The notes below the pieces were generated by a model. The model did not search any database, was not told where the DNA came from, and saw only the letters and a list, made by a program, of their open reading frames with translations. From Sipunculus nudus (lineage: Eukaryota > Annelida > Sipuncula > Golfingiida > Sipunculidae): a stretch of 64,000 nucleotides of DNA. The number at the start of each line of letters is the position of its first letter. Positions within the stretch are counted from its first letter, which is position 1. Of the stretch, positions 12,004-24,059 are shown piece after piece. Where the stretch lies: NCBI GenBank assembly GCA_026874595.1, contig CM049317.1:65468618-65532617 (forward strand), written 5' to 3'. The translations under genes and the position numbers were made by a program.

Positions 12004-12819
12004 CAAACAGGATAATGAGATGAGGAGACCAAACAGCAACAGCTTCCACAGGTACAACGCAGAAGCCGGAACACCCGTGAACAGGAAAAGCAGCACAGTC
12101 CCTGCCCGCCAAGAACCCCCCGCCAGGACACTTCGATTATCGTCATCGGCCACAGTCCAAAGTTGGTTTAAATAGTTAGACATAGGAATGGCTGAATAGT
12201 AAATAATGAAGAGGTTCGCAGTGGAGGGGCCCGCTTACAAGACGTCTAAAAAGGGGACCAAATGGAAAGTTCAACATCGAGATTAATCATTTCAAACTGA
12301 AAGGTTTTAATCAACGGCCCTTGACTCTGATACAAGTACCCAAAGAATTTCAAAAGTTTCAAAGTATAAAACCATATATAAGCAAATTCAAGCCAACACC
12401 GCTTCACAGAGGGGAAAAAAACGCCAACACTGAGCATTGCATCAGTGGAATAAAACTTATTTCTATCATTTTTGTTAATTTTATGGATTGCGTCTAATGA
12501 AAAACTGAACGGATCTCGGTTAGCTGTCAACGACAAAGCGGCAAATGTCCGTACGGGTCTCCATCAAAGAGGTTTGAAAATAACGGTTGTAAGCCTTGCA
12601 ATATTATCGGGACGAATACAAAACACGGTCTCTTTGGTGTCCCTTAAAACCATATCTCTATTTTGTAGGAGATATTTTTCACGAAGGTCTATAAAGCCTA
12701 GAAACACGTTTGAGAGAAATTAGCGCTATATATAACACAGTTTGTGCCGCGTCGCTGAGTTAACAAACAGAACATGACATATTATGTAGTACTAGTGAAA
12801 TAAGTAGTCTCTTGAGTGA
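12004..12819. other. Unique DNA, no gene seen
   Basis: A more GC-balanced start gives way to AT-rich DNA. The overlapping 83-96 codon frames on both strands (12246-12723) show no domain and are treated as chance. Confidence 0.45.
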
Positions 12820-13140
12820 TAGCCTTTCCCATTGCCCGCGACCTCGTGAGGCCTCACTGTGAGTGCACCAGTGATCCCTAAATAGTCCTAGGCCCCGGTA
12901 ACAGACAGCAAAACATGAGGTTACAATGGAAAGTTAAATACAGTCAGATACCGTAGATTAATCACGGATGACACTTGGTCTCTTCTTCCCCGGAAAGCTG
13001 CCATTAAACCGGGAACAAGACAGAGTAAAAAGACGTGTCACGTGATTGGCCGTGACGGCCGACCTCACGGCAGACACTTTGCTTCCCTGGTTATGAACCG
13101 AAGCATGTCTTAGCGTTCAAAGAAACCTGGGCCAAAGATA
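12820..13140. promoter_or_regulatory. Candidate cis-regulatory block with E-box/CCAAT pair
   Basis: A repeat-free, GC-balanced island in AT-rich DNA. TCACGTGA (13038-13045, USF/MYC/MITF-type E-box) is directly fused to ATTGG (13045-13049, inverted CCAAT box), followed by the short inverted repeat CCGTGA/TCACGG (13050-13070). No ORF or TATA is associated. The regulatory role is inferred from motif density only. Confidence 0.3.
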
Positions 13141-14063
13141 CACGAAGTTTATCTTCCGGAGACATTTAATCTTGAATCGTATTTGTTTATATTTATATTT
13201 CAGTTCCCTGAGGCAATAAAAAGTTATATTTTATCGATTATTGATGTTGTTTTTTTCCTTAGTTTTATGGGAATAGGTACACGACGAAATAAAAACGGAG
13301 TTTTATTGGAGAGACAGTAAATATTTTCATATATTTATATTTGTAACAGACAAAATATCTTTGTATTAAAATGTTTCTCGGCTTAGTAAGCTAAAATAGT
13401 CTCCTAAATGGGTTTATTAACGGACAAAATCAGGTGTATAAAGGCAACTGCAGTTTTGATGCGTCCTTTCAACCTGGGAAACAAGAAGAAACAGAAGGAC
13501 ACTACGTCTTTATTATTCTGTAGTCAACAGAAGAAGTCTGTCTAAAAATTTGACAGTAAATAATGTTTTTCTTTGGCTCTAAAATAAAAGTCTGCTTTTT
13601 TAGTGTTCATTTTTTTCTTACAAAACAGGCTTTATAATTTAAGTTCTTATAAAACCAAGTCTAATCATTGTGGAAGTAAAGGATATAATCATCAGTTCTT
13701 GGTCTATAGGTCAATCTTTCCGTCATTGTCAAGACATTGGTGAAAGTTAATGGCGAAATCATTCCCCTCACTCTCTGTCTTTAACATGATTGTTAAGGAA
13801 CAGGGCAGGGTATATTTTAAGGATACTTTAGAGTTACAACAATTATTTTTGTAATTAAGCGTTCCTCGTCAGCATTAAATGTAACCAACTGGGCCCATAT
13901 ATAAAGCAGATGAAGACCAAGACCTGGGTTATAAGAGACAGAGGCCTTTTAATATTTGAGTTTGAGCCGTTGCCATTAGATTTCGAGATCGTATGTACTT
14001 ATACATACATATTTACTTATTTACTTAATATGAATATTGTGGATCTGTTATGAACGAAAACTA

Positions 14064-14065
<2 letters not shown>
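13141..14065. other. AT-rich DNA, no gene seen
   Basis: No recognisable gene or repeat. Several T- and A-rich runs occur. Confidence 0.5.

Positions 14066-14118
<53 letters not shown>
14066..14118. repeat. (AT)n microsatellite
   Basis: About 53 bases of uninterrupted AT dinucleotide repeat. The tyrosine/isoleucine frames read across it are artefacts. Confidence 0.95.
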
Positions 14119-14122
<4 letters not shown>

Positions 14123-15031
14123 ACATATATGTATGAATGTGTGTTTCTTTGTAATAACGTGTTGTTTGCAAATTATCCTAGAGCCAGTTTTAAAGGGTAC
14201 AGCCTTAATATGAGTGATGAAAAAAGATTTACACTCACGGGCATAAATGTGGTTTACCATTCAGTGCGGGAACAACACTTTAAGTTTAGAACTGCACAAT
14301 TTAAGAATAACCAATCGCATTTCCCATTATTACCCTACAAATAAAGGTAAACTGCATTTAAAAATATACCCTCCAACAGCGGTTGGGAATCTTTTTACAT
14401 TGGACCTTCTCCCAATGTGTAATATTGAAGAGCCAAAGTACACCTTTTTTTAATACTGACAAGTGGCCAGAGACCGGTGCATTACGCATACAGGATGATA
14501 CCTCCCAAGTAAAAACATTAAAGGCTCGAGGCAGGAAAAACCCGGGGCGTTTTTTTTTTTTGCAGTCATTATCATAAAATTTGAAATAGTCATGCATGCG
14601 ACTGATGTATGATTAAAGGCGTGCTTTCCGTAGAGCGTTTGTATCTCACAGATGAATGGGTAGACCCCCGGGTAATGGGATGATAGGAGAGCGTACGTGA
14701 TGTAAAGAACCCTGTGTTTTCCTTCTGAATTCACACACAGATATGTCATTAGGCGATGCCCGGACAATCTTTCCGAAGTCCGCGTGGGAGGAATATATTT
14801 TAATAGAAAGTTGGAGAACAAACGTCATGTCTTTCATTCCTGCTTAAGAAAAAAGGAAGGATAGTTCTGAAACAGTGTTCATCTGCCTTCCTCTAAAGTC
14901 AGTACAATCGGGTCTTACAATTGTAACAGTCGGTATATTCAGGTACAATAGGCATTGCATAAATCACTATACCACACACGTGGGGCGTTTTTCATTATCA
15001 TTTTATTATCATAACTAAAATGGTAATGTCA
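14119..15031. other. Unique DNA, no gene seen
   Basis: Several overlapping frames on both strands (up to 123 codons at 14450-14821, minus strand) lack any recognisable domain and conflict with each other. None is supported. Confidence 0.5.
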
Positions 15032-15088
15032 ATATAATAATAATAATTATCAGTATTATTATATTATTATTATTATCATTATTTTTTA

Positions 15089-15122
<34 letters not shown>

Positions 15123-15267
15123 CATTATTATTTTTGTAATTAGTATTATTACTATTTGTTTAATTATATGCTGTTATTAATATTTATGTTGTTATTATTT
15201 TTACATTGTATATTATACAATAAATACTAAAATTATTATTATTATTATTATTATTTTTTTTTTTTTA
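15032..15267. repeat. (ATT)n microsatellite region, two arrays
   Basis: Imperfect TTA/ATT arrays at 15032-15136 and 15232-15267 with an AT-rich bridge, the second running into a T tract. Confidence 0.95.
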
Positions 15268-16560
15268 TTGATAAATAGAGCGACAGAACCGGGAATAAGA
15301 TCTTAAAGTGGCAAATATGGTTACATAAAACAATTTGCTTTAACTAGGAGGACTCCTGTTTGAAACTACAAGGAAAACCCAGCATAGGTTAATTGACTTT
15401 GCTTACTTTTCGTTAAAGCTTACTGATAAAATGTTGCATACAATTATGACTGAAAAAGAAAAAGTACAGAAAAAGCTGTGAGAAACTGTCACAGTTAAGC
15501 AATGGCAGGGAAAAATCAGAGTCACTGAAACAGGAAGTTAATGCCATTCCATGACTAAAAACAAGTCTTGCGAAATAAGACTTTCATCCCCTGTACAGTT
15601 GCGAGTCCTGCGGGAAGTGAACAGGCTCGTTAAGAATCAATAAAAAAAAGGGCTGTGTGAGAACCTGGATGAGTTGTAGGTCACTATCGTCTTAGATTCC
15701 TGACATCTAGGCCTATTGATTGTGGAACTACTTAGCTCTTATTGACTTATTCGGCCACAGCGTGATTTAAACACGCCAGGCTTGTATAATGTATCGGCTT
15801 TAGAAAAATTCGTTCAGAAGCCATGGTGTATCAACCTTGACCTGAATAAGAGAGGTGATTTTGAACCCCTGGTGCGCGGAGTTCAACCCCAGTAATCCGT
15901 TAATCTTCCGTAGAATACAATCTTACGCTTTATAGCAGCGGCATTACGGTTTTCGAGCTGCGTAAAGATTGAACATGCCGGCTGAATAACTGAGACTGCG
16001 ATTCCTTTTGGGTGTATGGAGATTTTAACATGGTGTTGAAGCTATAAACCCCTATTATCGCTTGGGATAATGTCACTTGCCCGCCTACTTAATTTGTTCG
16101 TGGCTCGACATATTGTGCTTTACTTATTCCGGCCTAGCAGTGGGCCTCGTTCTTGGGTCCGTTTTCTATCAGATAATAGTTCACTCGTTTTCCTTTTGAA
16201 CTTTGATTCTGAAGCTCAAGTATAAAAACAGTTGCATATAGTTTTAAACGTTCACCGGCTGTTCAAAGGCGGCGTCCTGTGTAGAAACACAAAAAATGTC
16301 CCATCACAAACTTGTATGTGAACGATATTTTACTATTTTGGGATAAAGAAGTCTTAATATTCCAAGTTCTGGTGGATGTGGGGAGCATTACGAAGGTAAA
16401 ACAGGCACTGTGTATCATCATGCTTTGCCAGGATATAAATAAGTAAGAATAAAAAATCCACTGTGTTTTTGTGGAGTTTTTGTAAAGGTAACCTCCTGCA
16501 TTTATCAAATACCCGCTTAACTAAGTGTATACATCTGTAGCATTCGATTTAGGTTTTGGT
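15268..16560. other. Unique DNA, no gene seen
   Basis: No protein family or repeat is identified. Around 15880 the sequence 'GGAGTTCAACCCCAGT' is weakly B-box-like on the minus strand, but no A-box partner is evident. Confidence 0.45.
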
Positions 16561-16564
16561 GTAC

Positions 16565-16860
16565 GTGACATGGCGGTAGAGCACGCCTTCCCTTATTTTT
16601 ATCCCAGTGTTTACGGGGCCTGATGACTATAGCGTTTGCAGGCCATGAGTGTATAATCCACCCCCCATTGTTGAATCATTACACAGGGGAACCCCCGAAA
16701 GTCGCACATTTTTTTGTTTTTGGCACGGGTCACAACCCGGCCATTAATTCTGTAGAGCACTTGTGCTGGGTGAGTGCCCGGCCATCATGGAGACAACAAA
16801 AATCGCACCTCCCAACTGTAGTTCCTGTGTTCAATCCCTAGCCCACAGGAGCCTGGCTTC
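16565..16860 (+). mobile_element. tRNA-like SINE remnant(s)
   Basis: Two A-box-like words, 'GGCGGTAGAGCACG' (16573) and 'TCTGTAGAGCACTTG' (16749), precede a B-box-like GTGTTCAATCCC (16827-16838). A T-rich tail follows (16858-16900). The arrangement suggests one or two decayed tRNA-derived SINEs in the same orientation. No functional tRNA fold is formed. Confidence 0.4.
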
Positions 16861-16900
16861 TGTTTTGTTTTCTATTTTTGTTTTCTTATTTCCTCTTTAA

Positions 16901-17899
16901 TTTATGGTTTATACATAAGCCAGCATGGATTCAGATATACGTCTAAGTCTAGACTTTTTCCAAGCTCTCACGTTTCCGTCCCATAATCCTAATGGACAGA
17001 TAAAGGGCATGTATCGCTTTGTTAGTTGTTAAAAGTCAGTTTGCCAAGCCAGAGGTAAAATATTCTTAGGTGTTAATGTGCTCTTTTCTTTGACATAGAT
17101 AAAATAACTTTAACTTACCAGCTTTGGGCGTTGTGACAGTTTCTTGTAACAGATCGATGAACAATCAGACACAACTATCTCCATATACATCTGGCCACGT
17201 TTGACTTGATCATGATCGACAGAGATTTTCATTCTGAATTGTTCACCTCTGGACGACAAAATTAACCCAATCCTCAAAATATATCATAAGCAGATATAAC
17301 CTGTAAAGAATATGTAGTCAGGCATTCCCTATTTCAATGAGTTTCACAAGATTTTCTTATCAACGAAATTTTATAGAGGCGTTGAGTGTAGGAGAAAGGA
17401 ATTTCTTTTAAATATTTGAACTGTCAATCCTGTTTTCTGTGTAATCTAATATAAAATCTGATTTTAGAAAATTCATACTCTGAAACAAGAGGCACACAAG
17501 TCTTAAAACTCGGATGAAATTTCCAGTCAGTAAAATCTCAAGTATAGTAAAAACTATATTAGGAACAAACATATATGGCTTCAGGTCTGCAGACATGTAC
17601 CCTGCTTATATTTTCTGTGTTAAGTTAAATATCCATTCCCTGGCGGAGCCGGGCACCAGCATAAATATAAATTACTATTTTCGATGGTCATCGTCTTATC
17701 CTGCACCAGACTGCCATGTCATTTTCATCACATGAATATGTGTACTGTACACAATTTACCTGAACCATTCGAAAGTTAATATTTTAAACGCATTTTAATT
17801 TGAGGAAATTTGAGTCAGGAAGGTTCGTTAACCGAATAATAATAATGATAATAATAATTATATTGACAGCTCCCAGTAATAGGAAGAGCAGTTGAGCCG
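16901..17899. other. AT-rich DNA, no gene seen
   Basis: Ordinary AT-rich sequence with a short AAT array (17836-17862). Frames up to 73 codons show no domain. Confidence 0.5.
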
Positions 17900-18420
17900 A
17901 TAGAACTCAAGATTCACTTCCATGGAGATTATTAATAGTTCCCCTTGTGGGTGTGTACGTAAATCTTAAGCGATTGGACATTTATTTTGGACTCTAAACA
18001 CTAATACAGGTTTCAGTAGTTTTAATTAACCATAAACCCAAGGAAAATGGCACCAAAGCCAGCTGAGTGCATGAAGAGTTGATGTAGAGGGAGCACTTGA
18101 TCTAATGACTTCACCGAATGTCGACTCATTACAAGCAATAATTAACATTGGTAAGCCATTTCCTTTGTTGACCTGCAGCTGTTAATCGGGGGAGAAATAA
18201 ACAGGCGCCAGGGATATTTGAAAAATGAGCATAAATCTTGTTTAGCCTGAATGATGTGCGCCCACTGGGTTAGTGTAATAATGAAACAACGGATTGGCAA
18301 ATCCACCAACAATGAAGTGTCGTATAAACTGATGGTCGGATGACTCACACCTACTACCGCTTATTTCTAATCAGAATTAACTTTGATGTCATTACGACAT
18401 CCTTCCTGGGGGTCTTGTAA
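17900..18420. promoter_or_regulatory. Candidate conserved non-coding block
   Basis: A repeat-free stretch with many homeodomain-like (TTAATTAA, ATTAAC, TAATGA) and SOX-like (AACAATG) words and even composition, with no coding frame. It is listed as a possible enhancer on motif content only. Confidence 0.2.
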
Positions 18421-19260
18421 AGTAGTCTGACATTCCCACTGTGTATACAATTTTATGGTCACAGCTCCCGGTCTAAAATGCCAAATGTTATAATATACAC
18501 ATCAGATGTTTTAAATAACTACTGTATTTTTTCTTATTTACTAGACTTATTACTGCAACTGTCCTACAATGTTTAAAAGAGTACCTCCTTGTGAAATAAT
18601 ACTAGAAACACGTCTCTCATATATAAAGAGAAAATAGACAGACACAAATGTTAAACAATTACAAGTGCAGTGATCAACATATTATGTTCTGATATAAGAC
18701 TAGGTAGCAACATAGTGTTTTTATAAGGCAGTTTTCCTTGGAAACCGGAAATTAGATCACTGCGACCTATACTTTCTTACAAATAGTTAAACATTGACAC
18801 GAAAATGTCCAGTATCTTAATTAGTATTGCCATGAAATCGCTTTGCATATTAATTATACACGTTTTCATCAGTTGCCAAACAAAGACTAGTGGCGTCATC
18901 AGCGTTTTTTTTTTCAAATTTTTACATCAGTTTCTCAGTTTTGGTTTCATTTTGGTTTCCAGAAACCTCATAAAGTCATTGATCAGGACTAGTTTCATCA
19001 GTCGCTGAAATCAGTGCTACCTGTATTTTTTCTGGGGTTTTTTCCCGCATTTCGCCAGCGATCATATCAGTTTCTCGGCTGTTGTTTAATCCAGTACTCT
19101 AAAACCAAAAAAGGTTTACCATGCCCCACCCCCTTGAAGATATTGTCTGTCGTATGTAGTATATTTTGTGAACGCGATAAGTTTTGATGCGCTGAGTATT
19201 TTCCTGAAATTCGAAATAAAAATTTTCCCTCCAAGACGTAAGGCGGGTTTAAACACTAAT
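18421..19260. other. AT-rich DNA, no gene seen
   Basis: No recognisable features. Short direct words such as 'catcagt' recur around 18.87-19.07 kb without a clear unit. Confidence 0.45.
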
Positions 19261-19433
19261 GATCTCGACCTTAATCTTCAAGGAAAAATCAGCCAAAATA
19301 GTGTGAACCCATTACATATATTATATATTTTCCACTCAAATTTGATACCCAGTATTTACTACCAAGTTCTCAGACGAGTTCGAAAACCGGTTACCTGATT
19401 TTTTCCATGTTCTCAATTGATTTGGAAAACTTG

Positions 19434-19859
19434 TGACCTTGACCTTGATTTTCAAGGTATAATCTGCTGAAATCTTAAAACGTATATGTAACGCTATATG
19501 TAATAGCTCCGGTCAAGCACATACCAGAAATTGGTTGTCCTCATGACAAGCCTCTGTATGACCAGTGCTCGCGTAGTGACTGAACATACGCAACAAGTAA
19601 TCCCTGAAATAGTTTTTTTTGTTTTGTTTTGTAAATGAAACAGGTGTAACATCGGAATCAAACGAACTAGTGGCGCTAATCAAGAGGCACCACATACCCG
19701 TATGTCTCCAAGTATTACTCCCCTGATATAGTCTGTGTTCTGCACCTCTTAAGGTTCTAACATTTAAAATAATAGCGTTACACATACGTTTTAAGATTTC
19801 AGCATTTTATACCTTGAAAATCAAGGTGAAGGTCATGGAACCTTAAGAGGTGCAGAACA
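19434..19859. repeat. Nested inverted repeats
   Basis: Arm A (19434-19496) is repeated inverted at 19773-19836 with few differences. Both contain CCTTGATTTTCAAGGTATAA and CTTAAAACGTAT in the A orientation. Independently, a perfect 22-bp inverted pair (19736-19757 and 19838-19859; core CACCTCTTAAGG) brackets the second arm with an 80-base spacer. A third, diverged 'accttaatcttcaagg' module lies at 19267. The layout suggests one repeat inserted into or captured within another. Confidence 0.8.
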
Positions 19860-19974
19860 CTCGGTCGACGTCATGAAAAACGTAATCACAGCGTTGATTT
19901 TTCTGTCCCATCACTTTCTGTCCCCGAGTTTGCATTCGGCCATATTCCCAGATTCATTCGAGCACAAATAACTT

Positions 19975-20135
19975 TACATTTGTGAATATTCCTTGATGAC
20001 GTTCCTGAATTCGGATCATTTGCCTTAGCCACACAAAAATGTTATCGATTCTTCATTGGTGATTCTCGATAAGCCCTGAAAATTTCATGAGATTTCGATC
20101 ATGACTGCGTGGGTTATGTTGTGAACAAACACAAA
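19975..20135 (+). repeat. 'gttatgctgtgaacaa' family repeat, diverged copy
   Basis: Shares with 26735-27103 the ordered blocks 'ttccttgatgacgtt', 'cggatcatt', 'ttatcgattc', 'ccctgaaaatttcatga' and 'gggttatgttgtgaacaaac', followed by an ACAAATAC-rich tail. The shared 3' part ending in a C/A-rich simple tail is typical of a dispersed element seen in several marine invertebrates. Confidence 0.7.
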
Positions 20136-21325
20136 TACAATATCACTATCACAAATCAATTTATATTTTCTGCAATATTTCTACCGTGGAAGCTTTTAGA
20201 CAGTTAACATATTCACGATGCCCTTTAAAGTTATCAAAACATTTTGTTTCTGATCAATTACGTTTCATCTCCTTCTTTTACATCTCAGCTGTTTTAGCTC
20301 TTCACTGGTAATCCTAAAATATTTTTTTCCACAATCGGGAAATCTAGTCTGCAGATAATATTTTATTAGCTTTTTATATGCAAGGGTATATCCTCAGTTT
20401 TTTTTTTTTTTACTTTTTTTAAGCTTAAAGACAGGACCCTAACCAGGGGGTTGCCTCAGGGGGCCACACCTCCCCCCCCCCTCCGAACTTTTATATGCAA
20501 AACAGATAAATTTTCTCACATTTCCGATACTATTTATCTGCGTATATAATATAACGTATATAACGTATATAATAGAAAGAAATTAATTTAAAAAAAAATC
20601 AATTTATATTGTTTTATTTGCCCATGTTATAGCGATCTATTGCCGGGATATTATATCTCTAAAATAAATGAATGTTTCCATACTAATGATTCACGAATTT
20701 AATTTTTGTATTTATTGAATTTTTTAAAGCTATTATCAATTTTCTGTAATGCTTAAGTTTCTTTTGTTTTGAATACTTACAGCAGAATTTAAAGTTTTCT
20801 GGATTTCCGTCTAAACTGTCACATAGACATTATTCTATTCATAAAGTATAATATAGCGTATCGGATGGCAATGGTCAGAAAGTGTGGGCTATGTTTTTTT
20901 TATAAAATTATTAATTAACAAACCATCGCCGGCAAATCTTGTCACCTTCGCCCCTTGACATGGTTAAAAATTATAAAACAATTATTGCTTTGACAAATCC
21001 AACCATGATTCAATCGAAAAATTATATTTCATTCATTTCTTAATTCTACCAAGTAATTCTTATTATTCTTCTCCATGTATAGAAGAAATGTCCTAAATAA
21101 TGAGACACCCTCAAGCGCATACCTCTTACCAGGCTGAGCATTTATTTTATATAGTAGATTACAGTGAAGATTAGATGTACGTGAAGTACAGATGTACACG
21201 TATCTTGTACATTATGTGCATAGGAAGATATCATTGGTAGAGGCAAAGATTACAACATGTAAAGAGAACATAATCTAACCTTGCAGGGCCGTACGGTGAT
21301 GGAGGACCGGATTCCACATTTTTAG
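20136..21325. other. AT-rich DNA, no gene seen
   Basis: Contains T tracts (20399-20412), C10 (20472-20481) and 'aacgtatata' direct repeats near 20555. No gene is seen. Confidence 0.5.
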
Positions 21326-21395
21326 GGACTCGGACTCTTGGTTGGACTCGAAGGTTCTGGACTCGGACTTGTACTCGGACTCGAAGGTAAGGACA
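21326..21395 (+). repeat. Degenerate GGACTC/TCGGAC hexamer array
   Basis: Repeated GGACTCGGACT-type words encode alternating arginine-valine runs on the minus strand, explaining the 70-codon frame there. It is preceded by CAGGGCCGTACGG at 21284, which has the look of a hAT-type terminus, but no matching partner end was found. Confidence 0.7.
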
Positions 21396-22439
21396 CGAGA
21401 AATCAGACCGTACCCATCTCGAGATCATCTCGCATAGACTCAAACTCTGTCACATCAATAAAGACTTGTATACATGCCCCAGCTACCAACACAATATTAG
21501 GCATGCAAGGTGAGACCAAATTAGTGGTGGGCCGATCATCAAGTTTTATCGAAAGTCAGTCGGTTTGCTGCCAGTTTCAAGCGCTCGATTACCAAAGGCA
21601 ACTATCGTTAACATCATAATCATGATTTTCATTTTCCGATTGCCTTTATGTTAACGGCTAAAATTATTCTTCCTTTTTCACAACATTCCCCGCTTCATAT
21701 AATGAGTCTGTGTTCCCAAAAAACTTCCGTATGTAACTGAGTATAACACGGTAGACGCGAGAATGGAGGACTTAATAAACCTTTGTATACTGGCAGGGAG
21801 CTGCAGAATCAGCGGAGACTTTTGTAACGAGATGTACATTGCACAATATGGGCGGTATGGCGTTAAAATGCTTCATAAATTCTCCAGGTCTATGCCAATC
21901 TTGCAAGATTCTCTTAGAAATAATCTCGTCAACTGATGCCAGGTGCCGCTATTTGGGCCATTAAAAAAAAAATCTATGTTTAGGCTTACCCGGCCGATCG
22001 AGTTACGGCTGGATTTTATTTATTTTTTTTTTTTTTGGACTAGTCTGCAAATTGTTTTATTGGTATGATCTGCCACAAGCGCACCTGAGCCTGTAAAAAT
22101 CTGCCTTCATTTGCTAGAAAAACAGCCTCTCATTAGGACTAACATGATGAAAGGTATTACCCGATTGTTTAATTTGAGCTTTGAAATTAGTCTGATTGTG
22201 CCTATATACGTGGAAGGATCGCTACACTCATGCCATGTAACTGACGGGAAAACGCTATCCAGTTTCGTAACTCGGGCGAAAAAGCCTGAAAAAATATTGA
22301 GCGATTAGAAAGGCTCTCGTTTGATTACAAATAAAGCAAAAGTTTATTGCTGTCGCATAAAATGGAAGTTATCCCGACATTCATGCTGTCATCTCACCGA
22401 TTTCGGCATCTAAACCATGTGACGGGTTTATTTAAATGA
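21396..22439. other. Unique DNA, no gene seen
   Basis: Short frames only, plus a T tract at 22020-22036. Nothing is recognised. Confidence 0.45.
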
Positions 22440-22620
22440 ACACCTGCCTCGACAATGCAAACGTTCTTGTGATTGGCGGAGCGGTCACGTCATAGACAGA
22501 GAGCCAATTAGAGGTCCGTAGTAAAACTTCGCCACATGTGACTTCATTCATGATTATTTTGGCGGGAAAATGTTGACTGACATCGTGTCGCCAGCCTATT
22601 GTGGTTAAAATTTTGCCACC
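22440..22620. promoter_or_regulatory. Candidate promoter/enhancer: CCAAT, CRE-like and E2F sites
   Basis: Within 180 bases there are a SOX/POU-like ACAATGCAAAC (22453), inverted CCAAT GATTGG (22471-22476), GTCACGTCA (22484, CRE-like), direct CCAAT (22504), CACATGTG (22533) and a perfect E2F consensus TTTGGCGGGAAA (22558-22569). This combination is typical of cell-cycle promoters. No adjacent first exon could be recognised, so a distal element is equally possible. Confidence 0.35.
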
Positions 22621-23461
22621 GTGAGAATATAAAGCAAATGACGTCGGCCTATTTAATCGAAATTTATCAACATTGCTCGCTCAGTCATTAATTAACTACA
22701 GAAAAATGAAATATGTTCAGCATTATTGGCACCGTGCCTATCGTTGATATTTTTACTAGTGCATTTTGCTTGTACGTCATTTACAATAGTTATTTTTTTT
22801 TCAGAAATTAAGAAAGTGACAAAAGACAGGTTAAATAAGAAGAAATAAGCCTTAATATCCATGGGTAATAATACAAGTATTACTATGGTCTGAAATTACA
22901 CGCAACTGCTGGAATATATATCTGAGTATTACCCGTCAGATTCAAATAGTTGATTTTTGTTACCTTTTTTATTATGATCAAGCTGATATCTGGCACTGAA
23001 ATGAAACAAAAGTGACCTTTTTTCAAACCGAAAACAAATAGAAATAATTACCCACAAGCATTTAGAAAGTTTACGTTATACAAATAGTTCATACGTGATT
23101 AATTATATTTTTAGATGTATGGGCCTATAATTTTTCTGGCGGGCCTGTGAAACCAGAATGCATGACGGCAGTCATCAAAATTGTTATAAAATGAGTGTCC
23201 TTGGTGGCGGTGAAGTTAAAATAATACGCGGGAGTATTCATGAGGGCCAGCAAGTAGATGTCCTGGATTGTGGTTTAATTTTTGATTATTATAAATAATT
23301 AAAATGAAACTTTGAAAATCATATCTTACTAATAAGAGAAAAATATAAAAAAGGCAAAAACTTCTTTTCTTAAGGTAGAATTACTAAGACATGCGGGCTT
23401 GGTTAAGAAAGAACAGTTTCACAGATAATTGCATATTCCTTTATATTTGTCTGAACCGATT
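22621..23461. other. AT-rich DNA, no gene seen
   Basis: No repeat or gene is identified. Confidence 0.5.
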
Positions 23462-23512
23462 AATAATCGATCATCGATTGGTAAGCTCAAACCGATGATC
23501 GATTATGAAAAA
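23462..23512. repeat. Short inverted repeat with TAATCGATCATCG arms
   Basis: TAATCGATCATCGATT on the left is mirrored by CCGATGATCGATTA on the right with a ~12-base loop. It could be the terminal hairpin of a decayed DNA transposon, but no full element is delimited. Confidence 0.5.
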
Positions 23513-23640
23513 TGAACCGACTCCCTGCACTAGACCAAATCTACCAAACATTAGTTCGGCATCGGTAGCAAACCTTAATATAAAATTTTAAAAGCACATA
23601 TAATCAAATTTTTCTTTTTTTTTAAAAGGAGATGGGTATT

Positions 23641-23788
23641 GGACTCGGACTTGGACCTGTACTCGGCTTCCAAGTGACTCGGACTCGAATAAGGTGGATT
23701 TTGACTCGGATCTCAAGGACTCAGACTTGGACTCGAGTGGCCTGGCCTCAGACTTACATTCGGCCTCGGATATTGTTGACTCGACTGC
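23641..23788 (+). repeat. Degenerate GGACTCGGACTT hexamer array, second copy
   Basis: Same hexamer vocabulary and same orientation as 21326-21395, more diverged and longer. The two may be flanks of one old element or independent minisatellites. Confidence 0.7.
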
Positions 23789-23969
23789 ACCACTTGGGCT
23801 AGATCTATGATTTTGGAAAAGGAGGTCTTACCAAAAAAACTAATTGGAACCTTAAAAGGTCATAAGGTCCGGAAAATAGGGGGGGGTGAGTAGGGAACAT
23901 AAATTGGTTTGAAACCCTTTGAAAGATTTCGGCAGATAAGAAGGGAATCGTGACCCCATGGAACCCCAA

Positions 23970-23993
23970 CCCCCCCCCCCCCCCCCCCCCCCC
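23970..23993 (+). repeat. Homopolymer C24
   Basis: Twenty-four consecutive C, the longest homopolymer in the window. The polyglycine frames on the minus strand across it are artefacts. Confidence 0.95.
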
Positions 23994-24059
23994 GAACCAG
24001 ACAACTCTGAATCCGCTACTGTCATGTATCCGCCTATCAATCAGGGCCTGCTCAAGTAA

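Noticed and set aside
14048-14260. Tyrosine/isoleucine repeat frames here and at the other (AT)n arrays
   Set aside because: Direct translation of AT dinucleotide repeats.
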